From Treponema sp. (GTDB lineage Bacteria > Spirochaetota > Spirochaetia > Treponematales > Breznakiellaceae): a stretch of 43,911 bases of DNA. The notes beneath the pieces are model-generated. The model saw only the letters and a list, made by a program, of their open reading frames with translations. It had not been told where the DNA came from and ran no database searches. The position numbers were made by a program, and so were the translations under genes. The stretch spans positions 1 through 43,911 of the forward strand of contig WQZG01000022.1 of NCBI GenBank assembly GCA_009780855.1. Reading direction: 5' to 3'. Positions within the stretch are counted from its first letter, which is position 1, and each line of letters begins with the position of its first letter. Shown piece after piece: positions 16,957 through 24,610 of the stretch.

Positions 16957-17202
16957 ATGAGTAAGTATGATAAGCTTATACAAAAAATATTTGACGGTAA
17001 TCCAAATTTAACCCCAGAAGAAATCATAAATCTGTTAAAAAAATTAGGATTTAAAGCTGCTGCTACCGGAAGCTCCCATCTTACTTTCAGAAAACCGGAA
17101 TGTTTATCAGTTACCTTGGTTTTGACCCAAAACCCGGTTAAATCGTACATAATCACAAAATTACAGGAGGTACTTATCAATGAAGGATATAAAATTGAAT
17201 AA
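16957..17202 (+). CDS. hicA: HicA-type mRNA interferase toxin
   Basis: The 81-residue protein has the HicA double-stranded-RNA-binding-like fold order: an N-terminal helix region (TPEEIINLLKKLGFKAAATG), then the SSHLTFRKP strand with the catalytic histidine, then a helix ending LQEVLINEGYKIE. HicA toxins cleave mRNA and tmRNA during translation. No ribosome-binding site precedes the ATG; the promoter geometry predicts a leaderless message. Its 3' end overlaps hicB by 23 bases, and the hicB ribosome-binding site lies inside hicA. Confidence 0.85.
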   Translation: MSKYDKLIQKIFDGNPNLTPEEIINLLKKLGFKAAATGSSHLTFRKPECLSVTLVLTQNPVKSYIITKLQEVLINEGYKIE

Positions 17203-17563
17203 AAAGAAAATGGAATACTATATAAATCTGCCTTATACTTATGTTATTGAATGGTCCGATATTGATAATTGTTTCTTGGGCAGCATTACAGAACTTGAAC
17301 ACAATATGACAAACGGACAAACTCGCGAGGAAGTAATAGTAAATTTAAAAGAAGCTTTGGTTTCTTATATTACGACCAGTATGGAAAATAAAATGGAAAT
17401 TCCGGAACCATTAAAGAAAAATGACTTTAAGGGAAACATAACCTACCGTACAAGCAGTGAACGTCATTATATGCTCGCAAAACAGGCAAAGTTAGCCGGA
17501 AAAAGCATAAACACATTTATAGATGAAGCTATTGGCGATAAATTAAAAGCTATGCATGCATAG
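17180..17563 (+). CDS. hicB: HicB-type antitoxin
   Basis: The 127-residue protein has the HicB partial RNase-H-like N-terminal domain (YTYVIEWSDIDNCFLGSITE, then TREEVIVNLKEALVSYI) and a C-terminal segment (KQAKLAGKSINTFIDEAI) matching the ribbon-helix-helix DNA-binding part. It neutralises HicA and probably represses the operon through the inverted repeat at 16929-16950. AGGAGG lies 7-8 bases before the ATG. The stop is 3 bases from the stop of the convergent RNA ligase gene. Confidence 0.85.
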   Translation: MKDIKLNKKKMEYYINLPYTYVIEWSDIDNCFLGSITELEHNMTNGQTREEVIVNLKEALVSYITTSMENKMEIPEPLKKNDFKGNITYRTSSERHYMLAKQAKLAGKSINTFIDEAIGDKLKAMHA

Positions 17564-17566
17564 CTC

Positions 17567-18571
17567 TTATTCTTTTTCCTTAAGCAGCGCATCATTGTTG
17601 AGCACCTTAAACGAAACAGCTTTTGGCGAGTTAAGGTCGCGGACAACAATGCCTTCTTTATCCAGGCCGCTGGGGTATTTGCCTTTTGCCTTTTCAAGCA
17701 GGTCCTCCAAATAATAGCCAAACGATTCACCGCGTTCTTCCAGAGGAACAAAGCAAAGTCCCAGTTCCGCACAAAGCGCAGCGGCTTTATCATACGCAAG
17801 ATAATGTCCGCTGTCCTGATCTTTTACATCAAACACATACCATTCAATGACGGGAAGCCTCAGCCTGTTTTTCTGGATGCCTGGCCCGCAGATTTCTCCG
17901 GTTAGAACAATGTTTTTGCCATATCCGGCCAGCTTTTCCTTTAAACCGTATTTATAGACGGGAAGCCAGTATAGGGCGCTTTCTTCATCTTTTATTTCCT
18001 TGTTACGGCTGCAGCAGCCGATTTTTCCGTCAATATAATATACGATGCCTGATGTGCCGTCCATTTTTGTTGTTATATAGTAAGGCCTGCCGTGTAAATC
18101 ATCCAGCAATTCCATAGCAGACTGAATGCGGATTTCATCGGAAGCAGGAATTCCTGACGGCCTCTCTCCGATAATCGTCCCGCCGGGAGTTGAAGTCTCT
18201 GGGATGTACCACTTTTTAATTCCGAGTCTTTCGGTAACATCGGCGCATTCTTCCAGGCCTTTAAGTTCCGGGAACTTATCAAGGGGCAGAAGCAGGCCCT
18301 GGGAAAGCTGGCCGCGCATTTTGACCGTGCGTATACGGAAGCCCAGGCCGTTGTTAAAATTTTCGCGGTAGGAAGAATTCCGCAGGAATTCGTAGCGTTC
18401 CTCCACAGGAAGGAAACTGTCCACTTCGAAATAAACGCCCAGATCTCCTGATTTAAACTCTGCTTTTTTTACGACACATTGCCAGCCCATTACATGAGCG
18501 AGTTCGAGAAAATCCGAACCGGCGATTTCGCTGATAGATTTGACTTTTTGAATTGTTACCAGACTGCGCAT
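17567..18571 (-). CDS. RNA ligase of the DRB0094 (Rnl5) type
   Basis: A 334-residue ATP-dependent RNA ligase. An N-terminal OB-like region (residues 1-60, VVKKAEFKSGDLGVYFEVDS) precedes the nucleotidyltransferase domain, the layout of Deinococcus radiodurans DRB0094. Motif I is K169 in KMDGTSG; later motifs are EGIVVRD and SFKVLN. The Deinococcus enzyme is about the same length with the lysine at a similar position (from memory). The start is set at 18571 because GGAGG lies 6 bases upstream; the in-frame ATG at 18583 overlaps it. Such ligases seal nicked RNA with 3'-OH ends. Convergent with hicAB, 3 bases apart, so a role in repairing cleaved RNA is tempting but unproven. Confidence 0.85.
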   Translation of the reverse strand: MRSLVTIQKVKSISEIAGSDFLELAHVMGWQCVVKKAEFKSGDLGVYFEVDSFLPVEERYEFLRNSSYRENFNNGLGFRIRTVKMRGQLSQGLLLPLDKFPELKGLEECADVTERLGIKKWYIPETSTPGGTIIGERPSGIPASDEIRIQSAMELLDDLHGRPYYITTKMDGTSGIVYYIDGKIGCCSRNKEIKDEESALYWLPVYKYGLKEKLAGYGKNIVLTGEICGPGIQKNRLRLPVIEWYVFDVKDQDSGHYLAYDKAAALCAELGLCFVPLEERGESFGYYLEDLLEKAKGKYPSGLDKEGIVVRDLNSPKAVSFKVLNNDALLKEKE

Positions 18572-18644
18572 GGCGGCCTCCATTTATTTTATTATATATA
18601 CAATATATAATCAGGCAATAACCGTATATTAAAAGGAGCCTTTA

Positions 18645-20855
18645 ATGAAAAACATTATAAAACTAAATCATCCCGCTGCGGAATGGGTAAACGGTTTGCC
18701 CATAGGAAACGGAAAACTCGGAGCAATGGTTCTGGGACAAATCAGGGAAGAGACCCTGCTCATAAATGAAGAAACGATGTATTACGGCGGGCCCAAAGAA
18801 CGCAGCAATCCTGATACAATAAAATATTTGGGAGAAATCAGAAAATTATTATGGGCCAATAAATATGAAGAAGCGGAATTGCTGGCCAAAACAGCCATGG
18901 CCGCAACGCCAAAATATTTATCTCCTTTCCAGCCGGCATGTTCATTAATAATAAGTTTTTCCGGACACCAGAACAACGCGCTGCCGTATTTGCGTACATT
19001 GGATTTGGACAACGCTGCAGCCTCTGTCAGTTACGAAATGGACGGCGCTTCCTATGTAAGGGAATATATTGCTTCGTTTGATGAAAATGTCATAGTCTAT
19101 TCGGTTACGGGAACGGCCCCAATTACATTAAAAGCATATCTTGACAGGAACCCGTTTGACGAAAGCAGCGGCAGGATTGACGGCAGGACAATCGGAATTT
19201 GGGGCCGCTGCGGCAATGAAGGCGTCAGGTATTTTGGATGCGCGCGCATGGCGGTTCAGGGCGGTGAATGCTCGGTCATGGGCGATTCGCTGGTAATAAA
19301 AAATGCGCGTTCGTTAATAATATATTTAAGCTGGAAAACCGATTATGCCGGCAACAGCGCATACAGGGAGCAGGCTCTTGAAGCGGTAAACAATGCGGAG
19401 TTAAAAGGCTACCAGGCATTAAAAAACGAACATCAAAAAATTTACAAATCATTGTTTGACCGGGTTTCCCTTTCAATAAATGATGTGCAGACACCGGACA
19501 AGTATACAGATCTCTTAATCAACGAATTACAAATGGGCAATTACTCCGATTATTTATGCGCCCTGGATTTTAATATGGGACGGTACCTGTTAATTTGTTC
19601 ATCATATAATTGCAGGCTGCCGGCCAATCTCCAGGGTATATGGAACGGATCATTTACCCCGCCGTGGGGAAGCATATTTTTTACCAACATAAATATAGAA
19701 ATGAATTATTGGCCAGCAGAAGTATGCAATTTAAGCGAATGCCATCTGCCGCTTTTTAACCTGCTTGATATTCTGATTCCGCGCGGCAAGGAAGCTGCCA
19801 AAAAACTTTACGGATGCCGCGGCTTTGTTGCTCACCATAATGTTGACATCTGGGGAGATCCGGATCCATCGGGGGCAGGTTCTTCCAGTCCTTTCTGGCC
19901 GATGGGAGGCGCGTGGCTGGCACTGCATTTGTACGAGCATTACCTGTTTACACTGGACAGGGACTTTTTATCCTCCAAAGTTTTTCCTGTCATTGAGCAG
20001 GCACTTATATTTTTTAATGATTATTTAACGGCAGACAGCAGCGGCGTTTATCACACAGGGCCGTCCCTTTCCCCGGAAAATACTTTTGTAACCAACGACG
20101 GCCAAAAGGCGGCCATATGTATGTCTCCGGCAATGGACATTCAGATACTTAAGGAATTATTTGCCGCGTTTGAAAATACATGCGATATACTGGGACAGGA
20201 AAGTAATTTAAGGAACGAGATTGCCCAAAAAATCAAGCGTCTGCCGGAAATAAAATTAACCAAAGACGGCCGTATAAGGGAATGGCTGGATGACTTTGCA
20301 GAAGCCGATCCCGGGCACCGCCACGTATCGCATTTATTCGCCCTCCATCCCGGGAGCCAGATAACAGAAAAAACCCCGGAGCTCTTAAATGCCGCGGAAA
20401 AAACCCTGCTCCACAGAATTGAGAACGGCAGCGGTCATACCGGATGGAGCGCCGCGTGGATGAGTAATTTTTGGGCCAGATTAAAAAAAGGCAACATGGC
20501 ATTAAAGCATATAATGGGAATTTTGGGAGGCAAAACCATAGAGAACATGCTGAATATCCATCCTCCCTTCCAGATTGACGGAAGTTTCGGCCTGACTGCC
20601 GCTATAGCCGAGATGCTGGTACAGTCGCACGCGGGCTATTGTGAACTGCTTCCGGCATTGCCTGACGCCTGGAAAAAAGGCCATGTTAAAGGTTTACGAA
20701 TCCGGGGAGCAGTAACTGTTGATATTTTCTGGGAAAACGGAAAGCTCACAGAAGCGGCATTTTTGGCGGATCAGGATACCGGGATGGATGTCCGATACGG
20801 CAGCAGGAGGGAAAAAATCACCCTGCAAAGAAAAATACCGGTCGTTTTTAAATAA
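18645..20855 (+). CDS. Alpha-L-fucosidase, glycoside hydrolase family 95
   Basis: A 736-residue enzyme with the GH95 opening (AAEWVNGLPIGNGKLGAMV) and (alpha/alpha)6 core. By analogy with the Bifidobacterium 1,2-alpha-fucosidase, the expected catalytic positions are N348 and N350 (TNINIEMNYW), the acid E478 (SPENTF) and D645 (FQIDGSFG). No signal peptide, so cytoplasmic like the GH29 enzyme, implying that fucosylated oligosaccharides are imported first. AAGGAG precedes the ATG. Divergent from the RNA ligase gene. With the GH29 enzyme it gives the cell inverting and retaining fucosidases of different linkage preference. Confidence 0.9.
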   Translation: MKNIIKLNHPAAEWVNGLPIGNGKLGAMVLGQIREETLLINEETMYYGGPKERSNPDTIKYLGEIRKLLWANKYEEAELLAKTAMAATPKYLSPFQPACSLIISFSGHQNNALPYLRTLDLDNAAASVSYEMDGASYVREYIASFDENVIVYSVTGTAPITLKAYLDRNPFDESSGRIDGRTIGIWGRCGNEGVRYFGCARMAVQGGECSVMGDSLVIKNARSLIIYLSWKTDYAGNSAYREQALEAVNNAELKGYQALKNEHQKIYKSLFDRVSLSINDVQTPDKYTDLLINELQMGNYSDYLCALDFNMGRYLLICSSYNCRLPANLQGIWNGSFTPPWGSIFFTNINIEMNYWPAEVCNLSECHLPLFNLLDILIPRGKEAAKKLYGCRGFVAHHNVDIWGDPDPSGAGSSSPFWPMGGAWLALHLYEHYLFTLDRDFLSSKVFPVIEQALIFFNDYLTADSSGVYHTGPSLSPENTFVTNDGQKAAICMSPAMDIQILKELFAAFENTCDILGQESNLRNEIAQKIKRLPEIKLTKDGRIREWLDDFAEADPGHRHVSHLFALHPGSQITEKTPELLNAAEKTLLHRIENGSGHTGWSAAWMSNFWARLKKGNMALKHIMGILGGKTIENMLNIHPPFQIDGSFGLTAAIAEMLVQSHAGYCELLPALPDAWKKGHVKGLRIRGAVTVDIFWENGKLTEAAFLADQDTGMDVRYGSRREKITLQRKIPVVFK

Positions 20856-20883
20856 GACAGAATTACAAATTTAACCGGCAGCG

Positions 20884-20914
20884 GGGATTAAATCCGGGGA
20901 AAAATTTTAATCCC
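20884..20914. terminator. Hairpin between convergent GH95 and dipeptidase genes
   Basis: GGGATTAAA (20884-20892) pairs with TTTAATCCC (20906-20914). The right arm includes the last codons and stop of the minus-strand dipeptidase gene. No T tract follows on either strand, so it may be a weak bidirectional terminator or a stability element. Confidence 0.45.
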
Positions 20915-21920
20915 ATTCCCGCAGCACCCTGGCGAAATTAAGGTTAAAAATTTTTTCGATGCGTTTATCGGTATATCCCCTTGAACGCAGTTCCGTTTCC
21001 AGCACGGGATAAAAATCGCTTCCGGTAACCCCGTCCGGCGCGGCGTGTATGCCGTCAAAATCGGAACCCAGAGCGACAGCGTCCTCGCCGGCAATATTCA
21101 CCATGTAATCGATATGATCGGCTATGATGGTATACGGTACGCGGACATCCGGCAGAATTCCTTCATCACGCATGCTCTTCGTATACCCGTCCCTGAATGA
21201 CTGGCTTAAAAAAGCTGAATAAAAATTCACTCCGGCCAGGCCTCCGCTGGTACCAAGGGCCTTGAGCTGATCATCGCGCAGATTTCTGGGAGCGGAGCAG
21301 ATACTGTAGGCGCAGGAATGGGAAGCGATTACTGGTTTATTGGACCGCCGGATAATATCCCAGAAGGCGGTCTCGGAGGAATGTGAAACATCGGGAATTA
21401 TTCCCAAATCATTCATCGCGTCGATCACCTGCCCGCCAAAAGCGTTAAGGCCCCGGTTCTGATCGCCGTCAACATCAAACGGTCCGTCGCCCGTACAGGA
21501 CGCAACCCAGGGCAGATGTTTGGAATGGACAAGGGTCATAATACGGACATTGCGGCGGCGAAGCTGCTCAAGTTTTTCAAGCGAACCTTCGATAGCGAGG
21601 CCGTTCTCAACCGCAAGCATAATTCCGGTTTTGTCCCGCTCAAGCGCCGATTTTAAATCTCCGGAATTCACAACAGGGCATAAAAGATCGTCAGAACGGA
21701 TAAATTTTTCCAGGGTATCAAGTCTTTCGCAGGTAAAATCAAATGCCTTTGCCGCATCGGTCTCCGGAGGAACATAAACCGCAAAAACCTGGAGCCCCAC
21801 TCCGCCTTTCCGCAGACGCGGAAGATCCACATGGACATTGGGAACCGGCTGACGGAGATCCTTCCCTTCCATCAGAAGAGAGACTGAATCGCAGTGAAGA
21901 TCGACTACTTTATATGCCAT
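20907..21920 (-). CDS. Membrane-dipeptidase-like peptidase, family M19
   Basis: A 337-residue amidohydrolase-fold protein. The zinc motif HCD is at residues 9-11 (VDLHCDSVS), the bridging glutamate lies in MLAVENGLAI, and further ligand histidines lie in DVSHSSETAFWD and VIASHSCAYS. The DFDG segment near the C-terminus (ALGSDFDGIHAAPDG) is typical of M19. GGAGG precedes the ATG. No signal peptide, so probably a cytoplasmic dipeptidase, including possible D-amino-acid or cell-wall dipeptide substrates. Confidence 0.9.
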   Translation of the reverse strand: MAYKVVDLHCDSVSLLMEGKDLRQPVPNVHVDLPRLRKGGVGLQVFAVYVPPETDAAKAFDFTCERLDTLEKFIRSDDLLCPVVNSGDLKSALERDKTGIMLAVENGLAIEGSLEKLEQLRRRNVRIMTLVHSKHLPWVASCTGDGPFDVDGDQNRGLNAFGGQVIDAMNDLGIIPDVSHSSETAFWDIIRRSNKPVIASHSCAYSICSAPRNLRDDQLKALGTSGGLAGVNFYSAFLSQSFRDGYTKSMRDEGILPDVRVPYTIIADHIDYMVNIAGEDAVALGSDFDGIHAAPDGVTGSDFYPVLETELRSRGYTDKRIEKIFNLNFARVLREWD

Positions 21921-22048
21921 TAAATCCTCCCATGGCAGATTAATTATACCACTTTCCGGAATTTTATTTAAGGGACGTAACGGTCCGGTTACTTAATTCG
22001 GCGTGTATTAATCAAAAAATTAACAGGAAAATCATAAATTAGGCATTA

Positions 22049-22166
22049 TTATTTATATATTACCCGGAACTGACCTCTTGTATGATGTAAAGCATATTTC
22101 TTACCAGCTGCTTTTTCCCAGGCTATTTTTTCTTTAGGTATCAAAGAAGGATTGGAATATTCATTA
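22049..22166 (-). pseudogene. Possible C-terminal remnant of a lost protein
   Basis: Directly after the stop of the radical SAM gene, an open minus-strand frame of about 39 codons reads through EYSNPSLIPKEKIAWEKAAG and then ALHHTRGQFRVIYK to a TAA at 22051-22049. The amino-acid composition looks like genuine protein, but no start codon or ribosome-binding site lies close by; the only upstream ATGs are in the overlapping radical SAM gene. It could be the tail of a deleted gene or a displaced C-terminus. I do not recognise the family. Confidence 0.25.
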
Positions 22167-23795
22167 TTACTCCAGACCGCTGTATTCCGGCAAAGCACAC
22201 CGCAAATCATCCCTGGCGATTCCCCAATTGCGGCCAAACCTGGCAAGCAGACTGTCCGACAGCCGCATAAACCGCCAAAACACAGGCTCTCCGGATGGCG
22301 CAAACCGCAAAACCTGATCGTTAAAATTCCCGCGGTTAACAAGCAGCTCCCAGAACCGGGCAAAATTTTTTAAACGGTCCATTTGCTGCGCGGATATTAC
22401 CGAAGTCTGCAGAACTTCGTACGGCGGCTCTTCTGAATATACCATTCCGTAAGCAGCGGTGTGGCGGGACATGGGCGCCCCGGGCAGAAGCTTGAGAATC
22501 CCGGGCTGTATTTCCATGGGCGCGAAAGTTGTCTGCCTGACAATTGTTTGCCCGCAGGCTGTTGTCTGCCCGCCAGTCATCTGCCCGCCGGCGGCCGCTG
22601 TCATTGCAATCCAGAGACGATCAAAACCATTACCAAACGATTGGAAATCCTCACCGGGAAGTCCGGCAATCAAATCCGCGTGTACTATAGCGCTGGTACT
22701 GCCGCGCAAAAAGGCCAGGGTTTCCAGGCTGCCTTCCGCATCACCGGCCCGGTTAATCAGAGCGGCAGTTGCTGGGTTAAGAGTCTGGATGCCAAGTTCA
22801 AGCCTCAGGCTGCCGGGAGGGAAACGGCTCAGTACGGTCCGCAGCCGGGATGGGAAAATAAAAGGAACCATTTCAAAGTGAACGCATAACCGCGGCTTTC
22901 CGCGTTCAATCCTTTCCAAAAAAAACTCCAGTATCCGGACCGCGCGCTCCGGATTAAGGTTGAATGATCTGTCAAGGAATTTAATGGTGTGTATATGTCC
23001 GTTATCCCGTGCTTCTGCAGCGGTATCCATTCTGTCAAGGAGCCTGTCCATATCCGCCAAAAAAACATCCGGCGGAAATTCCCTGATTTTTTTAAGACCG
23101 GTTTTTTCGTGAACGGTTTTTATGGAACTTGTTTTAGCCGGATCGGTTACGGATTTTTCACCGGAGAATCCGGATTCCGGCTCAACCGCGCTTAGGCAAA
23201 AGTCACATCCGAATGCGCAGCCGCGGCTGGATTCAACATAGATCAGCCTGTGCTTCAAATCATCGTCAGTATACAGATCGTAAGGCCGGACCAGTTCACT
23301 TAAATCCGCAGGCTGTGCGGTAATAAATTCAGTCTTGCGCGGAATTTTATTTTCGGTTGGGCGGCTGTCCGGCGCGGCCAATAACTTCTTGCACAGTTCT
23401 CCAAAGGTCTTCTCACCTTCGCCGCGTATTACATAATCGGCGTAATTAAAAATCGCGGAATCATTCGGCAGCCAGGTAACTTCCGGACCGCCCAGGACTA
23501 CCCAGGGTATGGCAGTTACTTCCAGGAGTTTTAAAAGTTCGAGAGTCGCTTTGTGATTCCAGATTGAAACCGATAATCCCAGAACTTTGGGGCAGGCTGC
23601 TGTAATCGCATCGGCCATTTCCCGTAATGGCTGCCGCAGCGCGAATTCCAGAATCTCGGTGCGGCCGGCCAGATCGCTGCGATCCAATAGATCGCTGCGA
23701 TCCAATGAATCGTTTAGATTGGCCTTAAGCAGCCGTAAAGCAAAAGAGGGATGGATCCATTTGGCGTTTATCGCCGCCAGAACAATATCCGACAA
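22167..23795 (-). CDS. B12-binding-domain radical SAM protein (DUF4080-like C-terminus)
   Basis: A 542-residue protein. An N-terminal cobalamin-binding-like domain (about 1-140, with VLGLSVSIWNHKATLELLKL and VVLGGPEVTW) is followed by a radical SAM core with C193, C197 and C200 (RGCAFGCDFC), then a C-terminal region resembling DUF4080. The only suitable start is TTG at 23795, with AAGGA unusually close. Two stretches look inserted: two 18-bp repeats near the N-terminus (LDRSDL twice) and a GQT-rich segment (QMTGGQTTACGQT) from about 22540-22600. Function unknown; relatives catalyse methylations or rearrangements. Divergent from the gene at 23836 with overlapping promoter space. Confidence 0.8.
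   Translation of the reverse strand: MSDIVLAAINAKWIHPSFALRLLKANLNDSLDRSDLLDRSDLAGRTEILEFALRQPLREMADAITAACPKVLGLSVSIWNHKATLELLKLLEVTAIPWVVLGGPEVTWLPNDSAIFNYADYVIRGEGEKTFGELCKKLLAAPDSRPTENKIPRKTEFITAQPADLSELVRPYDLYTDDDLKHRLIYVESSRGCAFGCDFCLSAVEPESGFSGEKSVTDPAKTSSIKTVHEKTGLKKIREFPPDVFLADMDRLLDRMDTAAEARDNGHIHTIKFLDRSFNLNPERAVRILEFFLERIERGKPRLCVHFEMVPFIFPSRLRTVLSRFPPGSLRLELGIQTLNPATAALINRAGDAEGSLETLAFLRGSTSAIVHADLIAGLPGEDFQSFGNGFDRLWIAMTAAAGGQMTGGQTTACGQTIVRQTTFAPMEIQPGILKLLPGAPMSRHTAAYGMVYSEEPPYEVLQTSVISAQQMDRLKNFARFWELLVNRGNFNDQVLRFAPSGEPVFWRFMRLSDSLLARFGRNWGIARDDLRCALPEYSGLE
23672..23702 (+). repeat. Two 18-bp-spaced palindromes inside a coding region
   Basis: GATCG-CTG-CGATC occurs at 23672-23684 and 23690-23702, with CAATA between them, and a weaker third unit beginning CAATGAATCG follows. 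In the minus-strand radical SAM protein it encodes LDRSDL twice. The period is a multiple of three, so the frame is kept. Confidence 0.8.
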
Positions 23796-23800
23796 TGTCC

Positions 23801-23829
23801 TTGTACCGTCCGTGTTTAAAGGTTATGCT
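23801..23829 (+). promoter_or_regulatory. Promoter placing the transcript start at the ATG of the 23836 gene
   Basis: TTGTAC (23801-23806) and TATGCT (23824-23829) are 17 bases apart. The -10 box begins exactly 12 bases before the ATG at 23836, so a leaderless message is predicted. This also supports 23836 as the start, since no ribosome-binding site is well placed. The minus-strand radical SAM gene starts inside the upstream flank. Confidence 0.65.
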
Positions 23830-23835
23830 GATTAT

Positions 23836-24450
23836 ATGGCCAATCCCGAACTTGTTCGAGCGCTGGATTATATCCTAAACCGCTGCGACGAAAAATCAAT
23901 CGAGGCGGTAGCTGCCGCGGTCGTGCGCAGGCGCAGGGAACTTACAATGTACGGCGGCGCTTCGGCAATTCCTGACCCGGCCCGTATGGCAAAACAAATG
24001 TCAACGCAGCTCAACCTTGACGGCGCCATGGAAGGCCTGCGCAAAAGCATACAGGATTACGCCGTAAGAATCATCAGACAGGAAGCTCCCGAATTATCCG
24101 AGGCGCAGATCGAAGAACTGACAAGTAACTGGATTCCTCGGAACAGTAGTTCCGGGAACAGTAGTTCCGGGAACGGTAGTTCCGGTGAACAGGGTGCAGG
24201 CTCCCGTGCCAAAGGCGGTCTTTCCCGCGATCTTTTGGCATCGATGATCGATCAGTTTATAACATTCTCGCTTGGTCAAATGGAACAGGAAGAAGACACG
24301 GCCCTGCGGAACGAAATGGGCCCCTGGCCAGACAAATACTGGAAATCCTTCCCGCAGGTGATCAGGCTGCTTATTACTGATTATCTTAAAGGCGAAATAA
24401 AAGAAGAAGACTTCAACACCCGCATAGGCCTCGCGCTGTCAATGCAGTGA
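23836..24450 (+). CDS. Conserved-looking hypothetical protein, helical
   Basis: A 204-residue protein I do not recognise. It is predicted mainly helical, with a basic segment (VAAAVVRRRRELTMYGG), an acidic middle helix (PELSEAQIEELT), a Ser/Gly-rich linker made by a DNA repeat (NSSSGNSSSGNGSSG, about residues 103-117), and an amphipathic C-terminal half with MEQEEDTALRNEMGPWPDKYW. No signal peptide or membrane segment. The linker divides two helical parts. Start chosen from promoter geometry. A longer reading from 23587 would overlap the radical SAM gene and is rejected. Confidence 0.6.
   Translation: MANPELVRALDYILNRCDEKSIEAVAAAVVRRRRELTMYGGASAIPDPARMAKQMSTQLNLDGAMEGLRKSIQDYAVRIIRQEAPELSEAQIEELTSNWIPRNSSSGNSSSGNGSSGEQGAGSRAKGGLSRDLLASMIDQFITFSLGQMEQEEDTALRNEMGPWPDKYWKSFPQVIRLLITDYLKGEIKEEDFNTRIGLALSMQ
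24140..24183 (+). repeat. In-frame array of three 15-bp palindromic units
   Basis: GGAAC-AGTA-GTTCC at 24140-24153 and 24155-24168, and GGAAC-GGTA-GTTCC at 24170-24183, separated by one G. The arms are the same GGAAC/GTTCC as in the first unit of the intergenic array at 16772. Here the period is 15, which preserves the reading frame and encodes a SSSGN-type linker. Confidence 0.85.
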
Positions 24451-24460
24451 TTCAATAAAA

Positions 24461-24602
24461 ATTTTACCACAAACCACACAAACACTCACGAACTTTAAAT
24501 TACAAAAATTTTCATTTCTTTTTGTTCGTGTTCATACCTTTGGTATGACATACCTTTGGTACGACGTACCAAAGGTATGGTTCGTCAGGTTCGTGGTAAA
24601 AA
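24461..24602. repeat. Long imperfect inverted repeat with nested palindromes between convergent genes
   Basis: TTTTACCACAAACC (24462-24475) pairs with GGTTCGTGGTAAAA (24588-24601) with one mismatch, and further GTTCGT/ACGAAC matches extend the arms inward. The centre holds nested palindromes, including CATACCTTTGGTATG and a 14-bp perfect arm pair CATACCTTTGGTAC / GTACCAAAGGTATG around GAC (about 24549-24579). It separates the stop of the 23836 gene from the stop of potD, so it could act as a bidirectional terminator. It also looks like a small mobile or repeat element. Confidence 0.6.
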
Positions 24603-24610
24603 ATCCTAAC

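Noticed and set aside
23587-23835. Longer N-terminus for the protein at 23836
   Set aside because: It overlaps the minus-strand radical SAM gene completely and lacks an initiation signal; the promoter at 23801-23829 points to 23836.
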